From: Megamonas funiformis
GTDB lineage: Bacteria > Bacillota > Negativicutes > Selenomonadales > Selenomonadaceae
Direction of reading: 5' to 3'
DNA length: 64,000 nucleotides
NCBI RefSeq assembly: GCF_010669225.1
Contig: NZ_CP048627.1
Location: 744,001 to 808,000 of the forward strand
Shown here: positions 54,088 to 63,766 of the stretch, piece after piece
Numbering within the stretch: position 1 is the stretch's first letter
Layout: each line of letters starts with the position of its first letter
Notes under the pieces: generated by a model
What the model saw: the letters and a program-made list of their open reading frames with translations, nothing else
Database searches by the model: none
Told to the model about the DNA's origin: nothing
Made by a program: the position numbers and the translations under genes

Positions 54088-55147
54088 ATTAAAATATAGA
54101 ACTGGTTTAAAAGATATGCCTAGCTACGATGTAGTGGAGCGTGATTGGGATATAAAGGTAAATGCAAATGAGTCTAATATGAATTTGCCACCAATAATTG
54201 AAGATAGATTGATGGCAAGATTGGCTTCTGTAGCTTTTAACCGTTATCCTAATGAACAAGTTGAATTATTAGCAGAACAAATTGCTGATAATTTTAGATT
54301 AGATAAAGAAAATATTTTAATCGCCAATGGTTCAAGTGAAATTTTGGAAAAATTATTCTTCGCTTTTGGCGGTAGAGGTAGAAAAATAGTATATCCACAA
54401 CCATCTTTTTCCATGTATAAAATCTATGCCAAATTTAGCGCTTCCATTGGTGTACCTGTGGATTTAAATGATGATTATACTTTCAATGCAAGTGATTTTG
54501 TCAATGCTGTAAAAGAAAATAAAGCTTCTCTTGCTGTTATTTGTTCCCCAAATAATCCTACTGGTACAAAAATTCCTATGGCAGATATTGAATATGTAGC
54601 TAAAAATATTGATTGTGCTTTAGTCATTGATGAAGCATATGTAGAATTTGATGGCGAGTCTGCAATGAGATTTTTAAAAGATTATCCACATTTGATGATT
54701 GCAAGAACTTTCTCTAAAGCTTATGGATTAGCTAGTGCGAGAGTAGGTTATTTGATTGCTGATAAAAAAATCATTGAAATGGTAGGCAAAGCTTGTATGC
54801 CATATCATGTAAATGTATTATCTGCTATCACTGCTGATATAGTGTATCAAATGAGAGACGAATATATTCCACGCATTCAAATGACAGTGGCAGAAAGAAA
54901 ACGCATAAGCGAACAGTTGAGCAAAATTGATGGAATAACAGTTTATCCATCTGCAACTAATTTCATCTTGATAAAATATGATAAAGCTGTAGCTTTAAAT
55001 GAATATCTTGAAAATATCGGTATTGGTGTGCGTTCTTTTGGCAATGCTCCAAGACTTGAAAATTGTTTGCGCATTTCTATGGGAACTAGACCAGAAAATG
55101 ATGCTGTGTATAAAGCTATAAAAGATTTTGTAGAAAGTCAAAATTAA
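54080..55147 (+). CDS. hisC: Histidinol-phosphate aminotransferase
   Basis: PLP enzyme converting imidazole-acetol phosphate to histidinol phosphate. 355 residues from TTG 54080, which has AGAGGT 8 bases upstream; the GTG at 54071 lies within that site. The PLP lysine is in RTFSKAYGLASARVGY, and NESNMNLPP and SPNNPTGT are typical. It overlaps hisD by 8 bases. Confidence 0.93.
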   Translation: MIKLKYRTGLKDMPSYDVVERDWDIKVNANESNMNLPPIIEDRLMARLASVAFNRYPNEQVELLAEQIADNFRLDKENILIANGSSEILEKLFFAFGGRGRKIVYPQPSFSMYKIYAKFSASIGVPVDLNDDYTFNASDFVNAVKENKASLAVICSPNNPTGTKIPMADIEYVAKNIDCALVIDEAYVEFDGESAMRFLKDYPHLMIARTFSKAYGLASARVGYLIADKKIIEMVGKACMPYHVNVLSAITADIVYQMRDEYIPRIQMTVAERKRISEQLSKIDGITVYPSATNFILIKYDKAVALNEYLENIGIGVRSFGNAPRLENCLRISMGTRPENDAVYKAIKDFVESQN

Positions 55148-55161
55148 AAGGATTGAATGGT

Positions 55162-55767
55162 ATGGATTTAAATAAAAAACGCTGTGGTGCTATAAAACGC
55201 ACTACAGCAGAAACAGCTATTGATATAAACTTAAATCTTGATGGCATAGGAAAATCAAATATTAAGACTAAAATCGGCTTTTTTGACCATATGTTGACTT
55301 TATTATCAGCACATAGCTTGATAGATATGGAGATTTTCTGTGATGGTGATATAGAAGTTGATGGTCATCATAGTGTAGAAGATTGTGGTATTGCCTTAGG
55401 TCAAGCTTTTAAAGAAGCTATTGGTGATAAACGTGGTATAAATCGCTATGGAACTTTTTATGTTCCTATGGATGAAGCATTAGCTTTGGTGTCTTTAGAT
55501 ATAAGTGGTAGACCTTATTTAGTATGTGATATGGGTGAGTTAGCTCCGATGATTGGCGATTTTGATACAGAACTTGTCGAAGAATTTATGCGAGCTTTTG
55601 CCTTTAATGCTGGAATTACATTGCATATAAAAGTGATGTATGGAAAAAATTCTCATCATAAAGTAGAAGGTGTATTTAAAGCTTTAGGTCATGCTTTAAG
55701 ACAAGCTGTAGAATTTGACCAGAGAGCATTAGATAAAATTCCTTCAACAAAAGGAGTATTAGAATAA
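55162..55767 (+). CDS. hisB: Imidazoleglycerol-phosphate dehydratase
   Basis: Manganese-dependent dehydratase of the pathway, monofunctional form. 201 residues from ATG 55162, with AAAAGG upstream; TTG 55153 is an alternative. The metal-binding histidine motifs are FFDHMLTLLSAH, VDGHHSVEDCGIALG and GKNSHHKVEG. Confidence 0.95.
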   Translation: MDLNKKRCGAIKRTTAETAIDINLNLDGIGKSNIKTKIGFFDHMLTLLSAHSLIDMEIFCDGDIEVDGHHSVEDCGIALGQAFKEAIGDKRGINRYGTFYVPMDEALALVSLDISGRPYLVCDMGELAPMIGDFDTELVEEFMRAFAFNAGITLHIKVMYGKNSHHKVEGVFKALGHALRQAVEFDQRALDKIPSTKGVLE

Positions 55768-55799
55768 GATAAAAATTTTTAGTTAAAGGAGTTATTCTA

Positions 55800-56420
55800 A
55801 TGATTGCAATTGTGGATTATGGTGTAGGCAATTTATTTAGTGTGGAGAAAGCATTTTTGAAATTTTCTCCAGATGTAGTGCTTACAAGTGATGCAAAAGT
55901 AATAGAAAAAGCCGATAAAATTGTACTTCCTGGTGTAGGTGCTTTTGGTGATTGCATGAAAAATTTTGAGCAATCAGGCTTAAAAAATTCTGTTTTAGAA
56001 GCTATTGAACAAGGAAAACCTGTAATGGGAATTTGTGTGGGTGAACAAATCATGTTTGAAGGCAGTGAGGAGTCACCAGAAGTAAAAGGATTAGGAATTT
56101 TTAAAGGCATGGTAAAAAAAATAAATGCTCCTGGGCTAAAAATTCCGCATATGGGTTGGAATTCTATTGTTATAGATGAAGAAAATAATCAGAATGTAAA
56201 TATTAATTTATTTGCAGGATTGAAAGAAGAACCATATGTTTATTTTGTACATAGCTATCAGGCTTGTCCAGAAGATAAATCCATAATTTTAGCTAAATCT
56301 AGTTATGGCGAAGAATTGGTAGCTGCTGTAGGAAAAGATAATGTAGTAGCGACACAATTTCACCCTGAAAAATCAGGTGATATTGGTTTAAAAATTATTA
56401 AAAATTTTGTAGAAGGGTGA
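55800..56420 (+). CDS. hisH: Imidazole glycerol phosphate synthase, glutaminase subunit
   Basis: Class I glutamine amidotransferase that feeds ammonia to HisF. 206 residues with nucleophile Cys79 in MGICVGEQIMFEG and the histidine-glutamate pair in TQFHPEKSG. The residue after the elbow is Glu where Met is more common (GICLGMQ). Confidence 0.96.
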   Translation: MIAIVDYGVGNLFSVEKAFLKFSPDVVLTSDAKVIEKADKIVLPGVGAFGDCMKNFEQSGLKNSVLEAIEQGKPVMGICVGEQIMFEGSEESPEVKGLGIFKGMVKKINAPGLKIPHMGWNSIVIDEENNQNVNINLFAGLKEEPYVYFVHSYQACPEDKSIILAKSSYGEELVAAVGKDNVVATQFHPEKSGDIGLKIIKNFVEG

Positions 56421-56427
56421 ATGAAGA

Positions 56428-57159
56428 TTGATTATTTTTCCAGCGATAGATATTAGAAATGGTAAATGTGTACGCCTTGTAAAAGGTGATTTTAATCAGG
56501 AAACTGTATTTTCTGAACGTCCAGAAATCATGGCAAAAAAATGGGAAGATGAAGGCGGTCAATACCTTCATTTAGTTGATTTAGATGGAGCTTTAAAAGG
56601 AAAATCACAGAATTTAGATGTTGTAGAAATGATATTAAAAACAGTGAATATCCCTGTAGAACTCGGTGGCGGTATTCGCACTATGGAAAATATCAAGCAA
56701 GTTTTAGATATGGGTGTTAGTCGTGTTATTTTGGGTTCTGTAGCTGTAAAAGATCCGCAATTAGTAAAAGATGCTTGCAAAAAATATGGCAGTGAACGCA
56801 TTGTTGTAGGTATTGATGCTAAAGATGGCATTGTAGCTGTTGATGGCTGGGGCGTATCTGGCAATGTGGAAGCGAAAGAATTGGCTAAAAAAATGGCTGA
56901 AGCTGGTGTAAAACATATTATTTATACAGACATTTCTCGTGATGGCACTTTATCTGGTGTAAATGCAAAAGCGACAGCAGAACTTGCAAGTTATAGCGGG
57001 GTAAAAGTAGTAGCTTCTGGCGGAGTATCTTCTATTGAAGATATTAAAATTTTAAAAGGTTATGAACAAGATGGCATTGAAGGCGTAATCGTAGGTAAAG
57101 CTATTTATACAGATAATTTATCTTTACAAGAGGCTATAAAAATAGCTAAGGAGGGATAA
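56428..57159 (+). CDS. hisA: ProFAR isomerase
   Basis: Opens the ribose ring of ProFAR by Amadori rearrangement. 243-residue TIM barrel with the catalytic aspartates in FPAIDIRNGK (Asp8) and YTDISRDGTL, plus two phosphate-binding loops ELGGGIRT and VVASGGVSS. The start is TTG at 56428. Confidence 0.95.
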   Translation: MIIFPAIDIRNGKCVRLVKGDFNQETVFSERPEIMAKKWEDEGGQYLHLVDLDGALKGKSQNLDVVEMILKTVNIPVELGGGIRTMENIKQVLDMGVSRVILGSVAVKDPQLVKDACKKYGSERIVVGIDAKDGIVAVDGWGVSGNVEAKELAKKMAEAGVKHIIYTDISRDGTLSGVNAKATAELASYSGVKVVASGGVSSIEDIKILKGYEQDGIEGVIVGKAIYTDNLSLQEAIKIAKEG

Positions 57160-57162
57160 ATA

Positions 57163-57921
57163 ATGTACACAAAAAGAATAATCCCTTGTCTTGATGTAAA
57201 AGCAGGACGAGTTGTTAAAGGAACAAATTTCGTTTCTTTGCGCGATGCAGGCGATCCTATAGAACTTGCTTCCGTATATGATAAAGAAATGGCTGACGAA
57301 CTTGTTTTTTTAGATATAACAGCTTCTAATGAACAACGTGATACTATTGTAAAAGTAGCAAATGATTGTGCAAGTCAAGTTTTCATTCCATTTACCATTG
57401 GTGGAGGAATTAGAACTGTAGAAGACATGCGCAAAATGCTCAAGGCTGGTGCAGATAAAGTATCTATGAATACAGCAGCGATAAAAGACCCTTCTATAAT
57501 TAAAGAGGGAGCAGAAAAATTTGGCAATCAATGTATCGTGCTTGCTGTAGATGCTAAACGAAATGGCGAAAATTCTTGGGAAGTTTATATAAATGGTGGT
57601 AGAACACCAACGGGAATAGATTGTTTAGAATGGGTGAAAAAAGCAGTTTCTTTGGGAGCGGGTGAAATCTTGCTCACAAGTATGGACGCTGATGGTACAA
57701 AAAATGGTTATGATATACCACTTACGCGTGCAGTTTCAGAAGCTGTAAATGTACCAGTAATTGCTTCAGGTGGAGCAGGAAAATTAGAACATTTTTACGA
57801 AGTATTAACAGAAGGAAAAGCTGATGCAGTACTTGCTGCTTCAGTATTCCATTATGGAGAATTTAGTATTCGCCAAGTAAAAGAATATTTAAAATCTCGT
57901 GGTGTGGAGGTTAGATTATAA
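57163..57921 (+). CDS. hisF: Imidazole glycerol phosphate synthase, cyclase subunit
   Basis: Forms the imidazole ring with ammonia from HisH. 252-residue TIM barrel with Asp11 in [15 protein letters not shown], and the second catalytic aspartate in [10 protein letters not shown]. Phosphate loops are FTIGGGIRT and VIASGGAGK. It lies 3 bases after hisA and overlaps hisI by one base. Confidence 0.97.
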   Translation: MYTKRIIPCLDVKAGRVVKGTNFVSLRDAGDPIELASVYDKEMADELVFLDITASNEQRDTIVKVANDCASQVFIPFTIGGGIRTVEDMRKMLKAGADKVSMNTAAIKDPSIIKEGAEKFGNQCIVLAVDAKRNGENSWEVYINGGRTPTGIDCLEWVKKAVSLGAGEILLTSMDADGTKNGYDIPLTRAVSEAVNVPVIASGGAGKLEHFYEVLTEGKADAVLAASVFHYGEFSIRQVKEYLKSRGVEVRL

Positions 57922-58622
57922 TGATAGATATCGACAAAGTAAAATTTGATGAAAAAGGCTTGGTGCCAGCTGTAGTGCAAGAAGCTAATGGCAAAGTTTT
58001 AATGCTTGCATATATGAACAAAGAATCACTACAAAAAACTATAGAAACAGGATATACATGGTTTTATAGTCGTTCTCGTCAAGAACTTTGGAATAAAGGG
58101 GCAACTTCTGGCAATAAACAATCTGTCAGTGAAATTTATTATGATTGTGATGGTGATACTTTGTTGGTAAAAGTTCATCAAACAGGTATGGCTTGTCATA
58201 CTGGCACATATACTTGCTTTACTGATCGCAGATTATTTCCAGACAGCAAAGATTTAGTACCTATGGCTCAACCACAGGATAATACTTCTATCGCTAAGGT
58301 TTTAAATGATTTATATGCAACAATTAAAGACCGTCAAGTAAATCCAGTAGAAGGCTCATATACTAATTATTTATTTGAAAAAGGTCAAGATAAAATCTTG
58401 AAAAAAGTGGGTGAAGAATGTACTGAAACAATAATTGCTTCTAAAAATATGGATAAAGAAGAAATTCTTTATGAAATGAGCGATTTATGGTATCATTGTC
58501 TTGTTTTATTGGCATATCATAATATTACTCCAGATGATTTATTAGCTGAATTGATGAGCAGAAGAAATGGTGGAGAATATCATAGATTTGGCAAGAAAGA
58601 AATCAAAAAAAATAAATCTTAA
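57921..58622 (+). CDS. hisIE: Phosphoribosyl-AMP cyclohydrolase / phosphoribosyl-ATP pyrophosphatase, fused
   Basis: Steps 2 and 3 of histidine synthesis in one 233-residue protein. The N-terminal cyclohydrolase (about 1-115) has the metal ligands in [22 protein letters not shown]. The C-terminal pyrophosphatase (about 128-225) has [15 protein letters not shown] and [19 protein letters not shown] precedes its ATG within hisF. Confidence 0.95.
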   Translation: MIDIDKVKFDEKGLVPAVVQEANGKVLMLAYMNKESLQKTIETGYTWFYSRSRQELWNKGATSGNKQSVSEIYYDCDGDTLLVKVHQTGMACHTGTYTCFTDRRLFPDSKDLVPMAQPQDNTSIAKVLNDLYATIKDRQVNPVEGSYTNYLFEKGQDKILKKVGEECTETIIASKNMDKEEILYEMSDLWYHCLVLLAYHNITPDDLLAELMSRRNGGEYHRFGKKEIKKNKS

Positions 58623-58631
58623 AGAGGAGAA

Positions 58632-59360
58632 TTGATGATGGGACAAGCTAGACTTGACTATATGAAAGATTCTGCATGGAAGCGTGGTACTGCAAAAAAA
58701 ATAGATAATTTGCCACCTTTTGAATTACCATATGCAAAAGATGCAGTATTGATTGACCTTGTAGACCCAGATGTATTACCAGATGCACAGGTGAACTTTT
58801 TGGAAATGATAGAAGTTCGTTCTACACTTCGTCAATATGATGATACAAAAGAATTATCTAATAAAGAATTATCATATCTTTTATGGTGTACTCAAGGCGT
58901 TAAAATGGTAATGCAGACAAAGACTATTAGAAATGTACCTTCTGCTGGCGGTAGAAATGCATTGGAAACATTTTTATATATTCGCCGTGTTGAAGGCATA
59001 AAACCAGGTTTATATCGCTTTTTACCATTAGAGCATAAATTATTATTAGTATCTGATGCAGAAGATATTGAAGAAAAAATCTGTAGCCAATTTTCTACAG
59101 TAGGTGTAGCAAATAATGCAGCTGTAGTATTCTTATGGACAGCTGTTTATGAAAGAATGGATTGTATGTTTGGCGAAAGAGCATATCGCTATATTTATTT
59201 AGATGCTGGACATGTTTGCCAAAACTTATATTTAGCAGCACAAACAATGCATATAAAAGTGTGTGCATTAGGTGCTTTTGATGATGAAGTTTTAAATCAA
59301 AATCTCGGTTTTGATGGAGAAAATCAATTTGTTGTCTATGGTGCTGGTGTAGGTAAATAG
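58632..59360 (+). CDS. SagB/ThcOx-type nitroreductase family protein
   Basis: 242-residue FMN-dependent oxidoreductase. SagB-type features are IEVRSTLRQYDDTKELSNKELSYLLW, PSAGGRNALETFLYIRR and AYRYIYLDAGHVCQNLYLAA. Stand-alone members have no fixed substrate; peptide-cyclising partners (YcaO proteins) are not present. It follows hisIE by 9 bases with GAGGAG before its start, so it is in the his transcript. No link with histidine is known to me. Confidence 0.85.
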   Translation: MMMGQARLDYMKDSAWKRGTAKKIDNLPPFELPYAKDAVLIDLVDPDVLPDAQVNFLEMIEVRSTLRQYDDTKELSNKELSYLLWCTQGVKMVMQTKTIRNVPSAGGRNALETFLYIRRVEGIKPGLYRFLPLEHKLLLVSDAEDIEEKICSQFSTVGVANNAAVVFLWTAVYERMDCMFGERAYRYIYLDAGHVCQNLYLAAQTMHIKVCALGAFDDEVLNQNLGFDGENQFVVYGAGVGK

Positions 59361-59392
59361 GATAGCTTAAAAAGAATAAATTAGAGTAAAAG

Positions 59393-59438
59393 AACTCAAT
59401 TAAGTGATATTTATGAATATTACTTAATTGAGTTTTTT
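59393..59438 (+). terminator. Terminator of the his operon
   Basis: A stem of about 19 bp with one mismatch (AACTCAATTAAGT... with ...ACTTAATTGAGTT) is followed by TTTTTT. Confidence 0.92.
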
Positions 59439-59513
59439 GTATATAATTTAGTTTTTCCGCATAAAAATATAATGAGGAAATTTTTATAATATTTAAAATA
59501 AAATACAAAAATA

Positions 59514-59532
59514 TTTCCGCATGTTGCGGAAA
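59514..59532. promoter_or_regulatory. Inverted repeat TTTCCGCA-TGT-TGCGGAAA, candidate operator of the PRD regulator/PTS operon
   Basis: A perfect 8-base inverted repeat lies 65 bases before the regulator start. A half copy, TTTTTCCGCATA, lies at 59452-59463, and a TATAAT at 59468-59473 sits between the two. The spacing of these sites around the -10 suggests control of the downstream PTS operon. Confidence 0.5.
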
Positions 59533-59597
59533 ACAATCAATCTATGATGGATTGCTAATTTTTGATACAATTTAATCAAGTTAAGGGAGTATTGAAA

Positions 59598-61517
59598 ATG
59601 GCAAAGATTAATAAACGAAGAAAGAAAATATTTAATATGTTAAAAGAACATCAAACGGGATTGAGTGGAGAATTTATGTCTCAACAGTTAGGTGTTTCTT
59701 CAAGAACAATACGTTCAGATATAAAAGCTTTACAAGAATATTTAGTTGAATATGATATACGAATAATTTCTAGCCCTAATAAGGGATATCGCTTTAATAA
59801 ATTTGAGCAACTTGATACTGCTGAACAAAATTTGTTTCAAGAAGGTGTTAGTAATTTAGAAACAGCAAAACAAAGGATAAATTATATATTGTATAGACTG
59901 TTAGAAAATACTTTTAAAGATATTGTTATTACACAAAATGATTTAGCAGAAGAAATGTATATAAGTTTATCTACATTAAAGATGCATTTAAATGAAGTAA
60001 AAGATATCTTACAAAAATATGATTTAAAAGTTACACAATATAAAACAAAGGGTATAAAGGTTATTGGTGAAGAAGTTAAGATACGTTATTGCATAGTAGA
60101 TATGATAAATACATGTAGTACAGAAAAATTTTTCCAGAAGATTTTAGCAAATGTAGATATTGAGTTATTAGATAAAATAATAAAAGAAACATTAAGTTAT
60201 AAAAAAATACAATTAGCAGATAGATCTAAAGAAAAATTTTGTCTACATATAGCAATAGGCATGCAACGTTCTAATTGTAATAAATTTGTATCCTATCCGT
60301 CTAGTATTGCTAATAAAATAGAAAATACTTTTGAATATAATGTAGCTAAAGAGTTAATAGATAATATATTAAAAAAGATGAATATAGATATAGCTTGTTC
60401 AGAAGTATATTATATTGCTCAATGCTTATTAGCTAGCAAGAAATTAACAGATATTAGTGAATCAATGGACAAAAAACATGTAAAAAAATTAGTAAATATA
60501 ATTTTAAAAGAAATTCATGAAAAGTTATCTATTGATTTTACTAACGATGAATATTTGATTGATGGTTTAACATTACATTTAAACATAGCATTAACAAGAA
60601 TTCAATTTCAGATGAATATTAGAAATGAATTGTTAGAAACTATAAAAAATGATTATCCGCTAGCATTTCAAATGGGGGTAATTGCTGGTAAAATTGTTGA
60701 ACAATATGACAATATAAAAATTAATGAAAATGAAATTGGTTATATAGCTCTTCATTTTGGTGCAGCATTAAGTAGAAATGGTATAAAAGAAAATATTAAG
60801 GCTAAAAATATAATAATAGTATGTTCTTCAGGATTAGGAATATCTGTATTATTAAAAGCAAAAGTAGAAGAATATTTTCATAATAGATTAAATGTAATAA
60901 AAGTTATGCCAAGCTATGAGATTAATAATCAAATATTAGATAATGTAGATTATATATTATCTACTGTACCATTAAAAAATGTTAAATCGGATAAAATAAT
61001 AAAAATTAATCGTATGTTACAAAAGGAAGATGTGGAAAATATTGAAAATAAGATTTTTCATAAAGAAACTACAGAATTATTAGAAATTACAACATTTTTT
61101 AACAAAGATAATTTTTATATTGGTAAAAATTTTGAAACAAAAGAAGAGTGTATAAATTTTTTAGCAGATGAAGCAATAAAAAAAGGTTTAATGAATAATA
61201 ATGCAAAAATGTCTATATTTGAAAGAGAAGAGATGTCTTCTACATCAATAGGTGATTTAGTAGCTATACCTCATCCTATTTATAATGAATGCGGAACATC
61301 TTTTATATCAATATTGATTTTGAATAAGCCTATTATATGGGATGACTTATTTGTACAAGTAGTATTTCTTTTGAATGTAGAAAAAGGAAAAATGAATTTA
61401 TGGGAACCAATGTTTTTGAAATTATATAACTATATAAAGTTAAAAAATGGAGTTAATTCAATATTAAAAAATAAATCTTATGAAGTTTTTATTAATGAAT
61501 TTGAAAAAATGTTTTAA
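59598..61517 (+). CDS. PRD-containing PTS-controlled transcriptional regulator (BglG/LicR/MtlR type)
   Basis: 639 residues from ATG 59598, with AAGGGAG upstream. Domains in order: DNA-binding helix-turn-helix (about 18-41, LGVSSRTIRSDIKAL), a second Mga-like helix region (90-160), two PRD modules (about 170-400) with conserved histidines, an EIIB-like domain with Cys409 in VCSSGLGIS, and an EIIA-like domain with His559 in VAIPHP. Such proteins are activators tuned by PTS phosphorylation. It lies 36 bases before the EIIA gene it most likely controls. Confidence 0.88.
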   Translation: MAKINKRRKKIFNMLKEHQTGLSGEFMSQQLGVSSRTIRSDIKALQEYLVEYDIRIISSPNKGYRFNKFEQLDTAEQNLFQEGVSNLETAKQRINYILYRLLENTFKDIVITQNDLAEEMYISLSTLKMHLNEVKDILQKYDLKVTQYKTKGIKVIGEEVKIRYCIVDMINTCSTEKFFQKILANVDIELLDKIIKETLSYKKIQLADRSKEKFCLHIAIGMQRSNCNKFVSYPSSIANKIENTFEYNVAKELIDNILKKMNIDIACSEVYYIAQCLLASKKLTDISESMDKKHVKKLVNIILKEIHEKLSIDFTNDEYLIDGLTLHLNIALTRIQFQMNIRNELLETIKNDYPLAFQMGVIAGKIVEQYDNIKINENEIGYIALHFGAALSRNGIKENIKAKNIIIVCSSGLGISVLLKAKVEEYFHNRLNVIKVMPSYEINNQILDNVDYILSTVPLKNVKSDKIIKINRMLQKEDVENIENKIFHKETTELLEITTFFNKDNFYIGKNFETKEECINFLADEAIKKGLMNNNAKMSIFEREEMSSTSIGDLVAIPHPIYNECGTSFISILILNKPIIWDDLFVQVVFLLNVEKGKMNLWEPMFLKLYNYIKLKNGVNSILKNKSYEVFINEFEKMF

Positions 61518-61553
61518 GAGAAGAATTAAATAATAAATTATGGAGCTAGGAAT

Positions 61554-62021
61554 ATGAATATTATTTTAAAAAAAGAACTTATTTTATTAGATATCGATGT
61601 TAAAAATAAATTAGACGTACTAGAAATAATGGCAGATAATCTCCATCGATTAGGATATGTAAAAGATACATATAAAAAAGCTGTTATTGAAAGAGAAAAA
61701 GTTTTTGCAACAGGATTACCAACTTTAATTGGTGGAGTAGCTATACCGCATACTGATATTCAGCATGTAGATATTCCAGCTATAAGTATTGCTAGATTAA
61801 ATAAGGCTGTTGATTTTGTAATTATGGGGGATGATAGTAATACTGTAAAAGTTGATTTGATTTTTATGTTAGCAATGAAAGAAGAACATGCACAGTTAGA
61901 ATTATTACAAAGTTTGATGGGAATTTTACAAGATGAAAATGCTTTAAATTATATTAAAAATGAAAAATCTATAGATAATATAAAAATTTTTATTAGTGAT
62001 AAATTACAATTAGGTAACTAA
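61554..62021 (+). CDS. gatA: PTS EIIA, galactitol/fructose type
   Basis: 155-residue EIIA of the fructose/mannitol superfamily. The phosphorylated histidine is His66 in GGVAIPHTDIQH. It is first structural gene of the galactitol-type PTS. The gat name is by family and by the adjacent EIIB and EIIC; the true sugar may be another polyol. Confidence 0.82.
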   Translation: MNIILKKELILLDIDVKNKLDVLEIMADNLHRLGYVKDTYKKAVIEREKVFATGLPTLIGGVAIPHTDIQHVDIPAISIARLNKAVDFVIMGDDSNTVKVDLIFMLAMKEEHAQLELLQSLMGILQDENALNYIKNEKSIDNIKIFISDKLQLGN

Positions 62022-62062
62022 GAGTAATAAAATAAATTAAATAATTTTAAGGAGTGTTTTAT

Positions 62063-62350
62063 ATGGAAAAGAAAATTGTTTTAGTTGCTTGTGGGACAGG
62101 AATTGCTACTTCTACAGTAGTTAATGATGCAGTTACAAAACTTGCGAAATTAAATAATATTCCAGTGGAGATTATTCAATGCAAAATGATGGAAGTACCT
62201 AGTTATGCTGATAGAGCAAATTTACTTATTACAACAACAGTAGCAGATAAAAGCAAATATAATTTTCCAGTAATTAATGCTAGAGCATTTTTAACTGGAA
62301 TTGGCTTAGATAAAACAAAAGAAGAAATTCTTGCAGAGTTAAAAAAATAA
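62063..62350 (+). CDS. gatB: PTS EIIB, galactitol type
   Basis: 95 residues from ATG 62063, with AAGGAG 8 bases upstream; the GTG at 62054 overlaps that site. The phosphocysteine is Cys10 in VLVACGTGIATSTVV, the usual GatB pattern. It receives phosphate from the EIIA before it and phosphorylates the sugar bound by the EIIC after it. Confidence 0.88.
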   Translation: MEKKIVLVACGTGIATSTVVNDAVTKLAKLNNIPVEIIQCKMMEVPSYADRANLLITTTVADKSKYNFPVINARAFLTGIGLDKTKEEILAELKK

Positions 62351-62370
62351 AGTAGCATAATTAAAATCAA

Positions 62371-62406
62371 TTACTAGTAGAACATAAAAATATGTTCTAC
62401 TAGTAA
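62371..62406 (+). repeat. Perfect 16 bp hairpin between gatB and gatC
   Basis: TTACTAGTAGAACATA and its exact complement are separated by AAAA. No T run follows, so it is not a standard terminator. It would form at the 3' end of a processed gatA-gatB mRNA. Confidence 0.8.
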
Positions 62407-62432
62407 AATTCAATAAAGGGAGAAGGCTTATT

Positions 62433-63698
62433 ATGGAAAATTTAGTTCCTATGTTTCAAGCGTTTTTAGGATTAGGACCAACTGTTATATTACCAGTATT
62501 TATATTCATTATTGGACTGATTTTTAGATGTGGTCCAGCGAAATCATTCCATTCCGGTCTTACTATTGGAGTGGGATTTGTAGGTATTAACTTAGTGGTA
62601 GCACTACTTTGTGATAATCTTGGCCCAGCAGCTCAAGCAATGATTAAAAATTTTGGAATACAATTAAATGCAATAGATATAGGTTGGCCAGGTTCTGCTA
62701 GTATGGCATGGGCATCACCTATTGCAGCCTTTGTTTTACCATTAGCTTTAGTTGTAAATATCATTATGTTATTTACAAAAACAACAAAAACTATGGATGT
62801 TGATATTTGGAATTATTGGCATTTTACATTTTGTGGTGCATGTGTATATGCTTTAACAGGAAGTTTTTGGCAAGCTATTGTTGCAGCTATTATTTTTGAA
62901 ATTGTTGTATTAAAAATAGCAGATTGGACAGCTCCTTATATGGAAAAGTATTTTGATTTACCAGGCGTATCTGTACCAACAGGTTCTACTTGTTCATATG
63001 CTCCATTAGGTATACCTTTGATCTGGTTGATTCAAAAAATTCCAGTAATTAAAAATTTAAAAGCAGATCCAGATTCTATTCAAAAACGTTTTGGTATTTT
63101 TGGTGAACCAATTTTTATGGGACTTTTTTTAGGCGCAGTATTAGGGGTTTTAGCAGGATATAATGCAGGTGAAGTAGCTAAAGTTGGTATGGCTATGGCA
63201 GGTGTTATGGTTTTAATGCCTCGTATGGTAAAACTTTTAATGGAAGGATTAATTCCAATTTCTGAAGCAGCACGTAATGTATTACAAAAACGTTTTGGTG
63301 AAAATGCAAATATTTATATTGGTTTGGATGCAGCAGTAACTACAGGACATCCAGCAGTAATAGCAACTGCTTTAATTTTAGTACCAATAACAATATTATT
63401 AGCTGTAATTCTTCCAGGAAATAATGTATTACCTTTTGGTGATTTAGCAACTATTCCATTTATAGTAGCAATGATTGTAGCAGCTGCACGTGGAAATATA
63501 GTTCATTCTGTATTAGCAGGTATTGTAGTAATCAGTTTATCTTTATTAATGTCAACTGCTATGGCAGAATTTCAAACAACAATGGGTGTTATTGCAAACT
63601 TTAAAATGCCAGAAGGTTCAACACTTATATCTAGTATAGACCAAGCAGGAAACTTAATTAATTTTATAATATTTAAAGCATTTGCTTTATTCAATTAG
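62433..63698 (+). CDS. gatC: PTS galactitol-type transporter EIIC
   Basis: 421-residue permease with about nine to ten membrane helices. Family features are the long N-terminal hydrophobic GPTVILPVFIFIIGLIFR, PGSASMAWASPIAAFVLPL, DWTAPYMEKYFDLPGVSVP and RFGENANIYIGLDAAVTTGHPAVIA. AAAGGGAG precedes the ATG. It forms the membrane pathway with the EIIA and EIIB encoded just upstream. Confidence 0.9.
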   Translation: MENLVPMFQAFLGLGPTVILPVFIFIIGLIFRCGPAKSFHSGLTIGVGFVGINLVVALLCDNLGPAAQAMIKNFGIQLNAIDIGWPGSASMAWASPIAAFVLPLALVVNIIMLFTKTTKTMDVDIWNYWHFTFCGACVYALTGSFWQAIVAAIIFEIVVLKIADWTAPYMEKYFDLPGVSVPTGSTCSYAPLGIPLIWLIQKIPVIKNLKADPDSIQKRFGIFGEPIFMGLFLGAVLGVLAGYNAGEVAKVGMAMAGVMVLMPRMVKLLMEGLIPISEAARNVLQKRFGENANIYIGLDAAVTTGHPAVIATALILVPITILLAVILPGNNVLPFGDLATIPFIVAMIVAAARGNIVHSVLAGIVVISLSLLMSTAMAEFQTTMGVIANFKMPEGSTLISSIDQAGNLINFIIFKAFALFN

Positions 63699-63711
63699 AT
63701 TAATAAAATAT

Positions 63712-63742
63712 AGAGCTGACACTTTTAAAATGTGGCAGCTCT
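63712..63742 (+). repeat. Hairpin between gatC and the dehydrogenase gene
   Basis: AGAGCTG pairs with CAGCTCT, continuing through CAC/GTG with small mismatches. No T run follows, so read-through into the dehydrogenase gene is expected; it may set relative mRNA levels. Confidence 0.6.
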
Positions 63743-63766
63743 GTAGAAATAAAGAGGGGATATAAA

